Source: Vibrio artabrorum (GTDB lineage Bacteria; Pseudomonadota; Gammaproteobacteria; Enterobacterales; Vibrionaceae). From it: a stretch of DNA of 64,000 nucleotides. A program made the translations under genes and the position numbers. This document shows, in pieces, positions 40,050 to 49,765 of the stretch. Every line of letters begins with the position of its first letter. Position 1 is the first letter of the stretch. Below the pieces are notes generated by a model. It was not told the DNA's origin and searched no databases. It saw nothing but the letters and a program-made list of their open reading frames with translations. The DNA is taken from the NCBI RefSeq assembly GCF_024347295.1, contig NZ_AP025459.1:186001-250000 (forward strand). The letters run 5' to 3'.

Positions 40050-40195
40050 TGATCGGTTCCTGTTAGGCTGGACTCGCCATTAACCCCAGTTTACTTTTCA
40101 ACGTTAGCTGAAGTTAAATGCCAAAGAACACTGTGCCTTCTCGTCCGATTATAATCAACCCCAATCTATTCGAGGAACACCTGGCGTGTTATACC
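40050..40195 (-). mobile_element. Relic of the right end of an IS3-like element
   Basis: 40050 onward reads TGATCGGTTCCTGTTAGG and then CTGGACTCGCCATTAA, aligning with the right inverted repeat of the intact IS3 at 3976. Further on, GAACACTGTGCCTTCTCGTC and GATTATAATCAAC match the end of orfB. Similarity fades near 40195. Only the last ~40 codons of orfB remain, with changes. Confidence 0.8.
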
Positions 40196-40556
40196 CAAAT
40201 AGCCGTTTAGCGGGGCTGGGATATTTTGATGGTGTTGAACAACGGTAAACGGCTCTGGTTCAAGTTCAACGGTGAAGTCACTTTCTTCTTACCCCTATTT
40301 TGTCGCCTTCATACTCAACTTCAATAAATAATTGATAGCAAAAATAATAAATGTTTGAACTATTATCTCCTTATAAATAGACTATCGTATGCGCAACTAA
40401 ATACAACGAAGTACTTATAGACAAGTTCAATATTGAACACTGTTGAGTTTAATTAAAAGTCTCTACAGACAAAAACTAAGGTACACCAATTAAAAGTTGC
40501 AAATCACTTGTTTAGTCAGAACAAATTACCGCATGTTGGCACATGGAGAGTACAAA
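40196..40556. other. Gene-free stretch before the PilZ gene
   Basis: 361 bases that hold the PilZ promoter. The part just after the IS relic is GC-rich and then turns AT-rich; I see no gene or strong hairpin. Confidence 0.35.
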
Positions 40557-41303
40557 ATGAACGCACCATTAAAAAGATCTTTGGAGCATAATAAAACGCT
40601 TAACGACCCTCGTAATCGCACCGTATCCACAATAAATAGTACCGATGCTCTGGCGATGATTGAGCACGGCAGTGAGTTAACCTTAAACGTCTTGACTCCT
40701 GTTGGGACTAAGTTTCTCGCGACCACTAAATTTATTGGCACGCACAGCGATAATTGCATTGTGGTTGAGGTTCCTGAAGTATCCCATGAAGATCTAAACT
40801 TTTTCTTTCAAGAAGGTTTTTGGATGACCGTTCGCGCCTATTCTCTAAGAGGTGAAGGTGCACTTATCCATTTTAAATGTCAGATTTATCATAAAATTGG
40901 CGAACCGTTTCCTATTCTTGTACTTTCAACACCAAGTACGATGAAAGTGACTCAATTGCGTAAAGAAACACGCTATGAAGTGAACTTACCTTCAAGAATC
41001 ATCTTCAACGATCAACGAACAGATTGTGAGATAAGAGACTTATCCAAAAGTGGTTGTCGCTTTGTCACATCCCCCACTTCTCGGGCGATTCAAATTGCGG
41101 AACGCGTCTCTATTGAAATCACGCCTCATAACTACAATGGTCCACTGATTCCACCACTGAAAGGCGTCGTCTGCAACCTACAAAAATCGACGCACTATGC
41201 TCGATACGGTGTAGAGTTCGACGACATTGGTCGAGCTAACGCCAAGCACTTACTGGCAAAACTAAAGTTCAATGGGACCAAGCTCTGCTTGAGAAACGCG
41301 TAA
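40557..41303 (+). CDS. PilZ-domain c-di-GMP receptor, YcgR-like
   Basis: 248 residues from ATG 40557, with GGAGAG (40545-40550) upstream; a longer frame lacks such a site. The N-terminal half (about 20-125) looks like the YcgR flagellar-brake N domain. The PilZ domain follows: RKETRYEVNLPSRI near 140 has the Arg motif and DLSKSGCRF near 165 has the DxSxxG motif, so c-di-GMP binding is likely. It probably slows motility or affects surface life. Confidence 0.88.
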   Translation: MNAPLKRSLEHNKTLNDPRNRTVSTINSTDALAMIEHGSELTLNVLTPVGTKFLATTKFIGTHSDNCIVVEVPEVSHEDLNFFFQEGFWMTVRAYSLRGEGALIHFKCQIYHKIGEPFPILVLSTPSTMKVTQLRKETRYEVNLPSRIIFNDQRTDCEIRDLSKSGCRFVTSPTSRAIQIAERVSIEITPHNYNGPLIPPLKGVVCNLQKSTHYARYGVEFDDIGRANAKHLLAKLKFNGTKLCLRNA

Positions 41304-41376
41304 ACGCGTTGAGACCTTAACCTCATCCCATACCGTGTACAGCACACTAAGAGGTAGGTAAAAGATCAATAAATAA

Positions 41377-41409
41377 AAAAGCCATCGACTCTACAATCGA
41401 TGGCTTTTG
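41377..41409. terminator. Bidirectional terminator
   Basis: AAAAGCCATCGA (41377-41388) pairs with TCGATGGCTTTT (41397-41408), 8-base loop, T-rich on both strands. It separates the PilZ gene from the convergent protease gene. Confidence 0.88.
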
Positions 41410-42595
41410 CGTTGTATCTCTTTATCACTCTATTTACGCAAGGCGTTCAACTTGGCCTGAGCGATACCAAAAACCGTATCAATTGGGTAACTTCCCTCAT
41501 CACTCGCCTCACCCGCAGCTTTGCCGGTAAACAGCTTAATCGCTTCAGTAACATGATCGATGGCCCAGATATGGAACTCACCCTTTTCAACCGCTTTAAC
41601 GATATCACTGCGCAACATTAAGTTATGAATATTCGAGCGTGGAATGATGACTCCTTGCTCCTTTGAACGTCCTTTAATTTCACACACATCAAAGAAGCCT
41701 TCAATTTTCTCGTTCACACCACCGATGGGCTGAGACTCGCCAAACTGGTTCATTGATCCTGTAATTGCAATGTCTTGACGATTTGGCTGTTTGGAAAATG
41801 CAGACACTACCGCACAGAATTCAGCCATACTCGCACTGTCCCCATCAACCCCTCCATACGATTGCTCAAAGGTAATATGAGTAGTCAGTGGGACTTTTGC
41901 TGTCTTACCAAACACCGAAGAGAGATAAGCAGATAAGATCATCACACCTTTAGAGTGAATACTGCCTCCTAGGTCTACATTTCTTTCGATATCAATGACC
42001 TCACCATCACCATAAGCGGTGGTGGCAGTGATTCGGTTTGGCGCGCCAAACATGTGGTCCGTTGTACTGAGTACCGACAATGCATTGACTTGACCCACCG
42101 CCTGACCGTCCACATGGATCAGCGTTGTTCCATTGGTGAAAGTCTCCATAACACTGTCTTGTAATCGGCCGACACGCATCTGTTGATTAGACAGTGCTTG
42201 GTCAACATGGGTAGCACGAATCAGGTTCGATTTCGATCCTCTTGCTACATAGTTTGATTCACGCAGCAGATTCGCAATATGTGCCGAGTGTAGTGATAGT
42301 TTGCCTTGGTCTCCTGCTTGACGAGAGCTGTGCTCAATGATCCGAGCAATCGCTTTTCGGTCACAATGCAACATGTTGTTGTCGTGTATGATGCTTGAAA
42401 TGAAGCGTGCATAATGCATTTCAGAATCCGCAGTACGCTTCATCTCATCTTCAAAATCAGCTGTCACACGGAACAGTTCAGCAAACTCTGCATCGTAATG
42501 CTGCAATAGTTGATAAGTACGATAATCACCAAACAGAATGATCTTCACATCTAATGGGATTGGCTCAGGATCGAGTGAAACAGCCCCAGTTAACG

Positions 42596-43649
42596 GGCTT
42601 TGTTGCGTAATTAAATTTAGAGATAGAGCCAACCCGTTTCGCTTGTTTCTTAGTCAATGCGACAAGTTTCAGGCATACCTAACCCAGTAAGCTTGTTCAA
42701 CGCTTTTATCATCGCGTAAGTTTCACCCACCTGGGCATTGTAATTTCTTAAGCTCAGTTTCCCTCCTAGCAACTGTTTAACTCGATACATCGCTGTTTCT
42801 GAGAGTGAACGTTTGTGGTATCCATACCGCTCTTTCCAATACTTATTTGAGCCGTATAATTTCTGGCAACCCACGGCGAGATTTCGAGGGTGACCACGCT
42901 CCCAAAAGGCAGCCCCTTCTCTTGGGGGAATAAGCGCAATAGCTCCCTTAATCTTAATAGCAGCGTGACACGCTCTCGTGTCGTAAGCGCCATCACCAGA
43001 CACCTTAAGGATACTTCGGCGTGTTTGTTTCAGTAAGTTCGGGAGTACTTCTCCATCTGTAACCGTCGATAAACTTAGCTCGGCGGCAATGATCTCATGA
43101 GTGTTGGTATCGACTGCAATATGCAGCTTTCGCCAGACTCTACGCTTGCCATCCGTCCCATGTTTTTTGACTTTCCATTCACCTTCGCCATAAACCTTAA
43201 GGCCAGTAGCATCAATAGCTAGGTGCTGTATCGCTCCTCTCGTTTTAGTCTTAAATGAAACCTCAACTTGCTTGGCTCTACGACTGATGCAGGTGTAATG
43301 CGGACAACTTAACGGTACATGGGCTAACCTAAATATCGAGTCGATAAATCCTTGCAGCGCTCTCAATGGCATAGAAAAAACTCGTTTGACCATGAGTGCT
43401 GTCGTGATAGCTAAATCACTGAACCGACGCGGCCTCCCGCGCTTATTCTGTTTGCTTTGCGCCCATCCGCTTATTGCTTCTTCATCAATCCAAAAGGTCA
43501 GAGAACCACGGTTAATGAGTGATTGGTTGTATTGCTTCCAGTTAGTTGTTTTGTAACGTGGTTTAGGCATAGGGCTACGAGATAGAGTGGACGTAGCTGC
43601 TCAGATCGTAGGTTCTTGATTTAGTTCCATTGAATTACGCAACAACGCC
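42596..43649 (-). mobile_element. Intact IS5-family insertion sequence, 1,054 bp, in the Lon-like gene
   Basis: Terminal inverted repeats: left GGCTTTGTTGCGTAATT, right end read inward GGCGTTGTTGCGTAATT. The 9-bp sequence CAGTTAACG occurs at both flanks (42587-42595 and 43650-43658), the target duplication length of the IS903 group. The identical duplication and intact transposase show a recent insertion. Confidence 0.95.
42650..43570 (-). CDS. IS5-family transposase
   Basis: 306 residues. DDE residues lie in LAIDATGLKVYG (near 120), GDGAYDT (near 195) and the Y-R-E signature YGYHKRSLSETAMYRVK (near 260), giving an intact IS4/IS5-type catalytic core. The N-terminus MPKPRYKTTNWKQY is shared with the relic at 46630. 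It should cut and paste or copy the element. Confidence 0.95.
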   Translation of the reverse strand: MPKPRYKTTNWKQYNQSLINRGSLTFWIDEEAISGWAQSKQNKRGRPRRFSDLAITTALMVKRVFSMPLRALQGFIDSIFRLAHVPLSCPHYTCISRRAKQVEVSFKTKTRGAIQHLAIDATGLKVYGEGEWKVKKHGTDGKRRVWRKLHIAVDTNTHEIIAAELSLSTVTDGEVLPNLLKQTRRSILKVSGDGAYDTRACHAAIKIKGAIALIPPREGAAFWERGHPRNLAVGCQKLYGSNKYWKERYGYHKRSLSETAMYRVKQLLGGKLSLRNYNAQVGETYAMIKALNKLTGLGMPETCRID

Positions 43650-44853
43650 CAGTTAACGTCACCTCCTTCTCTAATGAAGTGAAACTCAACTGACGGGAAC
43701 GTAATGCACGCTTCAAGCCTTCCCAAACATAGGGCTGTTCAAGCACTTTCACCGCATCCATTAACAATACACCGCCATTGGCTCGGTGTAAGCTACCTGC
43801 ACGAATCAATGAGAAGTCCGTGAATACCGTTCCCTTGAACGTCGCCGTTTCTACATAGCCAAACAGAGAGTGATAATTTGGGTTCTCTTCAACCACAATC
43901 GGCAGAGACTGTTCTTTTTGGCTAACAATAACGTTCACCATATAACGACGGGGCATTTTCTTATCCAAAGAGGCGGTCGCAACTTCTGCCTGATCGGCGC
44001 TCTCTTCAAGGAAAATATCGGCATTATCAACAATATCCTTGCGCAGTGCAGTGAGGTATTTTTTTATCTCTGGATATTGGCTGTAATCCAACTTCAACTG
44101 CTTGATGAAGTGAGTAATCACATCTCGTGCCGTGTCATCATTCAGCTTTTGGATTTTCTCTGTGTAGGTCTCTTCAAGTTCCGTCAATTCACGAGAAATG
44201 GTTCGTAACCCCACTTCCAATGCATCGATGGTTTTATCGAACTGATCTTGCTCTTCAGCAGAGAGCAGATCAAAGCTCTCTTCGGTATGAAGCTCATCAC
44301 CATTCATTGCGACAAACTGATAATCACCTTGTGTAGTAATCGTCAGGTTAATGCCTTTATCTTTTGCTTCTTGGCTAATCGTTTCCAATGCTGCTTGTTG
44401 CTTTGCAGCCAATTGATTTTTAAGCCTATCAGCACGGCTAAAGTACATCTCATTGTCGAATGCGAGCGGCATGGCTTTAAGCAATTTACGCATTAGCTTT
44501 TCAATATCTTGCTTTAAGCTACTGCCGACACCACTCGGTAACTTAAGCACCTTAGGTGTACGAATATCTTCAAAGTTCGCGATATAACACCAATCAAAAA
44601 GCTCCTCAACGTCTTGTGGGTGACGGTTAAGATAACGCAAAATCATGGTGCGCTTGCCTAAACCATTGCGCCCTATCGCATAAATGTTGTAACCCTTTTC
44701 CTTAATTGACATCGCGAACTCAACGGCTTTTTGTGCCCGCTCCTGTCCAACAATTTCATCAATTGGAGCCAGTTCTTTGGTCGACTTACAAGGCAGTTTC
44801 TCTAGGTCTGCTACCTGATACAGCTGTTCTGTATTGAGTCTTTGTATCGCCAT

Positions 44854-45938
44854 CGCCGCCTCCTTAGCATTACTTGGGTATAGATAAAATCAGTGTAGAT
44901 GTAATTACCTATAAATTTAGTGACTTACGCTGCACGGCTGCTCAACCGAACAAATAACACACAATTTAAGCCAATTATTCACAATAGAAAGTCATTTTCT
45001 TACCCATATAACGCATAATTAATTTCAATTTATACTTAATAAATATCTCTAAGGTTTTCTTGATCACTTTTTCTGTATTCAGCACAGCTCAAGTTTGATG
45101 CTGCAACTAGAATAAATTCAACGTGCCGATCACCTTTTGGGACAGCTTAAAACCACGCCAACGATGCCATCTTGATCTATGTTTCTTAAATTGATAAAGC
45201 GATAACATATTGGATCGGTCATTGTTAAAGTTAAGTGCTGATTAGATATGGTTAGTGATGCTAAAGGGTAAAGTGATGGAAGAATGAACTGCAAACAACA
45301 CTTTCAATGCGCCGAAAAATGACGACACCAAGAAATGAATCGCAGCGTAATTCGACTTAGAAAATAAATCGAAAAAAAACACGACGTAAAGGGAACTAAT
45401 CAAGATTAACCGCGTCTTATTAGTACATTCTGAATATTTATCGATACTCAAAATAATTGGAATTGCAGCTAGGCAACAAATAAGTTCAGCCCGATGAGCA
45501 TAGGGGTTCTACCTGATTAGGGTGAACTAGGCAGTTAACAACGCTGCAGCTTCAAGTATGAAGAGTAGAATGGATTGCACTCTAGAATGGATATAGCAAA
45601 ACTGGTTTGGCCGCCAAAAGAAAAATGTCGCATGGATGCGGCATTTTTCGTTTCTAGTGTATATGAAAAATCAACTCAGTGATTATAAAGGTTTGCTAAA
45701 ACTGACGGACTTTAAACAGGGTTAGCTAGTAGTCGGGTCACAGTAGCAGAGCGGCTTCGCTCAACTCGTTTTTGGACAGAAATGAGTTGGGAGCTTTAGC
45801 CTGGATCTACCCTTCGCATAACTTTTGGTATTGTAAAATGCAGCACGGCACCAATTGATATGGTGCCACCCGCGCACAGAAATGGACATTTTCTTTCATC
45901 TTCTAACAGTGGTATCAGACCAGATTTATGGAGAACTT
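44854..45938. other. Long gene-free stretch with a possible small RNA
   Basis: 1,085 bases. A 69-codon minus-strand frame (45242-45451) has no ribosome site and looks accidental. A terminator-like stem, AAAAATGTCGCAT (45621-45633) with ATGCGGCATTTTT (45636-45648), one mismatch, ends a segment (about 45455-45620) that carries no frame and could be a small RNA. GGCACCA/TGGTGCC (45847-45867) forms another short hairpin. Confidence 0.4.
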
Positions 45939-46710
45939 GGCTTTGTTGCATAATTCAGATAGCAAACCAACCAGCCTGAAATTGAATGATTATTAAACAG
46001 CATAGTGAGTGTCAGGCATACCAAGCCCTGTAAGTTCATTTAGCGCTTTGAACATGGCGTAAGTCTCACCAACCTGAGCGTTGTATTTTCTCAGGCTTAG
46101 TGTTCCTCCCAACAATTGTTTCACTTGATACATGGCTGCTTCGGAGAGCAAACGCTTGTGATAGCCATATCGCTTTTTCCACTTCTTATTGGATCCGTAG
46201 AGCTTTTGGCAACCTACAGCTAAGTTCCGAGGATGACCATCCTCTCAAAACGCCGCCCCCTCTCTTGGAGGGATGAGCGCAATGGATCGTTTTAGCCGTA
46301 TGGTATCGTGACAATCCCTTGTGTCGTAAGCTCCATACCCAGATATATCAATGATTCTTCGGTGTTTCTGCTTGAGTAAGTTGGGCTCTGCATCAGTGAC
46401 ATTAGATTAGCTCAGTTCTGCGGCAATTACTTCGTGGATGCTGGTGTCTAGATATGCAGCTTTCTCCAAACTCTACGTTTCTCGTCGGTACTATGCTTTT
46501 TAACTTTCCATTCACCTTCTCCATAAACCTTGAGGTCTGTTGCATCAATCCAGAAGGTCACAGGAGCACGGTTGCTTAAGGCTTTATTGTACTGCTTCCA
46601 GTTAGTTGTTTTGTAATGAATTTTCGGCATGAGACTACAATGATTAACGGATATAACCGATCAGATCGTAATTTTCTGATTTAGCTCCATAGAATTACGC
46701 AACAAAGTCC
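45939..46710 (-). mobile_element. Decayed IS5-family copy with an internal deletion
   Basis: The ends GGCTTTGTTGCATAATT (45939) and ..ATTACGCAACAAAG near 46710 match the intact IS. The transposase begins MPKIHYKTTNWKQYNKAL and then jumps from TFWID to ATDLKVYGEGEW, skipping about 90 residues (~280 bp), with further stops and frame breaks. It is in the same orientation as the intact copy and lies just left of the AT-rich metabolic cluster. Confidence 0.88.
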
Positions 46711-46839
46711 GGGTGGGGGTCAAGATCAGAAATAACGCCTTCGGTGTTTAAAATTAGTAAACGATTTGTTTAATGCTAAACATATTCCTCTTATTAATTA
46801 GCAGGACTATTATGTGGGAAATTTTTACGGAGAATAATT

Positions 46840-48060
46840 TTGAAAAATAAAGTGTCTTTTATATTGGCATTATTAATATGTTTCTTATCTTTAGGTGGAT
46901 TAATATCTACAGATATTTTTCTTCCTGCATTAAAAAGTATGGGTGAATTTTATGATGCAACTCCACAGGACATGCAAAGTTCTATAGCTATATTTTTACT
47001 TGGAATATCAATAGCGCAACTTATTTATGGACCAATTACAGATAGTCTTGGAAGAAAGAAAGTTCTGTTATTTGGATTATTAGTTTGGTTCCTTTCGACG
47101 GTTGGAGTCTATTTATCTCAAGATTTTCGGTCTTTAATGATATTAAGATTGCTACAAGGTATTGGGGCATGTGCGGGGATAACAATTAGTAGAGCTATAA
47201 TCAGTGATTTACTTGATAAAGAGAGCGCAGGTCTTTTCTATTTAACAATATTTCCATTTGTTGGTATGTCACCTGCGATAGCTCCAATGATAGGAGGTGT
47301 TCTAAGTGATAATTTTGGATGGAAATCGTGCTTTCTATTTTTGACGATATTCATCTTTGTTACGATAATTCTTAGCTTATTTGTATTAAAGGAAACACTA
47401 CCTAAAGAGAAAAGAATTCCATTTAACTTCAAGTCCCTATCACTAAATACTGTCAAGGTATTGAAGTTCGGCCCATTTTTATACTACTCGGCAATTCCGT
47501 GTTTTGCTTACGCAATATATTTTGCCTACATCGTTGAGTCGCCATTCATACTTACATCCCTAGGGTTAGGTGGCGAGTTGGTTGGATACTCATATTTTAC
47601 TTTGTCTCTGACTTATGTTTTAGGAAATATTACAGCCAAAAAATTGGCAAAAAAACAAGGCGTAAACGCGACTATAGACCTTGGCTATAAGATATTTTTT
47701 ATTGGTGGCCTTTTATTCGGATTGCAAACATACATCAGTCCATTTCCAGTTTTCACAAGTATTCTGACTATTTCTATTCTGACATTCGGTAATGGTTTCT
47801 TATTACCTCTAGGAACAGCTAGCGCAATCGGTTCAGTTCCTGATTTATCTGGTATTGCCTCTGGAATTATGGGATGTATGCAAATAGGAAGTGCAGCAGC
47901 CTCATCATACTTTATTGGGATTTTGTCAAACCACGATAATTTAAAAACAGGTGTGATAATCGCAATTTCATCTTTCATTGGAATTACAATTTATACACTT
48001 GGTAAAAAAGAAGAAAAGAAATTTAGCAGCGCAATTAATAAAGGTGTGCAAAATGAATAA
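46840..48060 (+). CDS. MFS transporter, Bcr/CflA-like
   Basis: 406 residues from TTG 46840 with GGAG (46829-46832) upstream. Twelve hydrophobic helices; the start SLGGLISTDIFLPALKSMGE and the motif DSLGRKKVLLFGLLV resemble Bcr/CflA-type drug:H+ exporters. First gene of the AT-rich cluster (parts near 22-35% G+C, against about 45% in neighbours). Its last 8 bases overlap the next gene. It may export the product of the cluster or carry its substrate; family precedent favours export. Confidence 0.88.
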   Translation: MKNKVSFILALLICFLSLGGLISTDIFLPALKSMGEFYDATPQDMQSSIAIFLLGISIAQLIYGPITDSLGRKKVLLFGLLVWFLSTVGVYLSQDFRSLMILRLLQGIGACAGITISRAIISDLLDKESAGLFYLTIFPFVGMSPAIAPMIGGVLSDNFGWKSCFLFLTIFIFVTIILSLFVLKETLPKEKRIPFNFKSLSLNTVKVLKFGPFLYYSAIPCFAYAIYFAYIVESPFILTSLGLGGELVGYSYFTLSLTYVLGNITAKKLAKKQGVNATIDLGYKIFFIGGLLFGLQTYISPFPVFTSILTISILTFGNGFLLPLGTASAIGSVPDLSGIASGIMGCMQIGSAAASSYFIGILSNHDNLKTGVIIAISSFIGITIYTLGKKEEKKFSSAINKGVQNE

Positions 48061-49018
48061 TTTACAAAATGTAGATGTGACGTTACGTGACGGCGGGTAT
48101 TTAAATAATTTCAACTTTACCTTGGAATATGCTATCGAACATGTAAGAAATATGACGCTAAGTAACATAGAATGGATTGAAATTGGTTATAAAAATGGTT
48201 CATTTAAGCCAATTAATAACATTGGAATTACAGGTGTGTGTAGTAACCAATATGTATCAAAGATCCATCAAGCAGTACCAGAAGCAAACCTTTGTGTTAT
48301 TTGTCATACCAAGAATATCTCAAAATCTGATATTACGCATCTCTTTGAAAATGGCGTTGGATTCTTAAGATTGTGTTTAAACATTGACACTTGTACTGAT
48401 GAATATTTCCATCAAACATTAAGTTATGCTGAATATGCGAAAAGTCTTGGCATGTTGGTTAGTATTAATGCAGTTCGTGTAAGTCAGACCAAGCTGAATA
48501 AATTGATAAACCTTGTTTGGGCTGCAGAGAAATGTGGAGTAGATATCATATATCTTGCTGATTCCAATGGGAGCTTGACACCAAGACTTGTAAATAAATA
48601 CATCTCTACACTCGCAAATACCAGCGATTCGATGAGAATAGGCTTTCATGCTCATGACAACATTAATATGGCTATGGCTAATAGCATTGAAGCGCACCTA
48701 GCCGGAGCTGAATTCATTGATAGCTCCATATCGGGAATGGGTAAAGGCTCTGGCAACTTAAACATTGAAAGTTGGATCAGTTATGTAACTAATAATTTAG
48801 GCTCCGACAAGTATCGACTTGGTCATTTATTCAAGCAATGCGACATCCTTAGCGCTCAATCTTTCTTTATAAAACCTGAGAGAAAAGTCTTAGACATGAT
48901 TCTTGCCGTTAGTAACCTAAGTGTCGAATACAAGGAAAACCCACTATTCGCTAACATGGATGATGTCGATAAAGTACTTGAAGGGGCGCTAAGTTTAAGT
49001 GGGGGGATTCCTGCTTGA
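48053..49018 (+). CDS. HMGL-like DRE-TIM aldolase/lyase family enzyme
   Basis: 321 residues from ATG 48053, with AAGGTG upstream; overlaps the MFS gene by 8 bases. DRE-TIM metallolyase motifs: DVTLRDGGY (8-16) and the metal-binding HAHDN near 200, with GMGKGSGNLNIE near 235. Relatives are 4-hydroxy-2-oxovalerate aldolase, HMG-CoA lyase, homocitrate and isopropylmalate synthases; LRDGGY is nearest to the aldolase-like members. It should join or split a C-C bond next to a 2-oxo acid. The exact reaction is unknown. Confidence 0.82.
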   Translation: MNNLQNVDVTLRDGGYLNNFNFTLEYAIEHVRNMTLSNIEWIEIGYKNGSFKPINNIGITGVCSNQYVSKIHQAVPEANLCVICHTKNISKSDITHLFENGVGFLRLCLNIDTCTDEYFHQTLSYAEYAKSLGMLVSINAVRVSQTKLNKLINLVWAAEKCGVDIIYLADSNGSLTPRLVNKYISTLANTSDSMRIGFHAHDNINMAMANSIEAHLAGAEFIDSSISGMGKGSGNLNIESWISYVTNNLGSDKYRLGHLFKQCDILSAQSFFIKPERKVLDMILAVSNLSVEYKENPLFANMDDVDKVLEGALSLSGGIPA

Positions 49019-49764
49019 ATTCAATTTCGTTTCCAGCCACCAGTATATTAGGACTAGATAAAAAAATTGCCGTCATATTGGCACCCGTAATGCCAGTATG
49101 GGACTGCGGCCAATTTTGTGAGCCATTGATATCCTTGCTTACTCGTCGTGGCTTCGACGTGACAGTTATTGATACGCTGTCAATCACAACCACCCCCGAT
49201 TTAGGTGTTTCACTGCAGCAATTAAAGGGAGCTCTTAGCTTTATAACAAATGGCAGGCCATTTTTAATAGGTGGGGTGGCTCTGGGCGGAGCATTAGCGC
49301 AAAAACTTTCTTGTGAGCTACCTAATATTGATAGGGTGATTTCTATTTCTGGCCCGACATTTCCTAACCAGGAACTAGATACAAAACTCTCGACGCTAGT
49401 TGATAGTTTGGAAGCCAAAAATTTAGATGTTGCAATGAATCAATTGTACGACTGGTTACCTCCTAAAAACAGTTATGAACAGAGAGCTCCGAGAATCGAT
49501 AAAAACGCGTTTAGTGATGCTATAAATAGGATGAAAGCTGGCTTCTCTATTCTTAGGCAAATCGACGCCAGAGAGTCCATTAAGGAATTTAAAGGTAAGA
49601 CACTTTTAATGGTTGGTGAGCTCTCTCAGATGGTCAGTAAAGAAAACCTTTTAGAGAACTATCACAGTCCAACATACACCGCTTCAATTATTAGAAATGC
49701 CGGGATGCGTCCTTGGCAAGACAATGAGAAGCTATCCTATAAAACAGTCGAAAATTGGTTATAA
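49015..49764 (+). CDS. Alpha/beta-hydrolase-like protein lacking the nucleophile Ser
   Basis: 249 residues from TTG 49015, which overlaps the stop of the aldolase gene; a G-run (49001-49006) serves as ribosome site. The fold pattern is that of a small alpha/beta hydrolase, but the nucleophile elbow reads G87-V-A-L-G91, with Ala where Ser, Cys or Asp is needed. It may be a non-catalytic partner or use another chemistry. Third gene of the cluster, 1 base from the next gene. Confidence 0.62.
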   Translation: MNSISFPATSILGLDKKIAVILAPVMPVWDCGQFCEPLISLLTRRGFDVTVIDTLSITTTPDLGVSLQQLKGALSFITNGRPFLIGGVALGGALAQKLSCELPNIDRVISISGPTFPNQELDTKLSTLVDSLEAKNLDVAMNQLYDWLPPKNSYEQRAPRIDKNAFSDAINRMKAGFSILRQIDARESIKEFKGKTLLMVGELSQMVSKENLLENYHSPTYTASIIRNAGMRPWQDNEKLSYKTVENWL

Positions 49765-49765
49765 A

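Larger units (their letters stand above)
41430..44853 (-). pseudogene. Lon-family (S16) ATP-dependent protease split by an IS5-family element
   Basis: The 5' piece (43650-44853) and 3' piece (41430-42595) are two parts of one gene. Removing the 1,054-bp element and one 9-bp duplication gives ..EVTLTGAVSLDPEP.. in frame and a 786-residue protein. The first part has the P-loop GRNGLGKRT near residue 62 and the AAA_32-type helical region; the second has the Lon protease dyad, Ser in GGVDGDSASMAEF and Lys in IGGVNEKIEGF. The whole enzyme would degrade proteins in the cytoplasm. As it stands, the first product ends in eight foreign residues and lacks the protease domain, so the gene is most likely inactive. 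Confidence 0.92.

Noticed and set aside
45242..45451. 69-codon minus-strand frame in the gene-free stretch
   Set aside because: No ribosome binding site, no family likeness, AT-rich random look.
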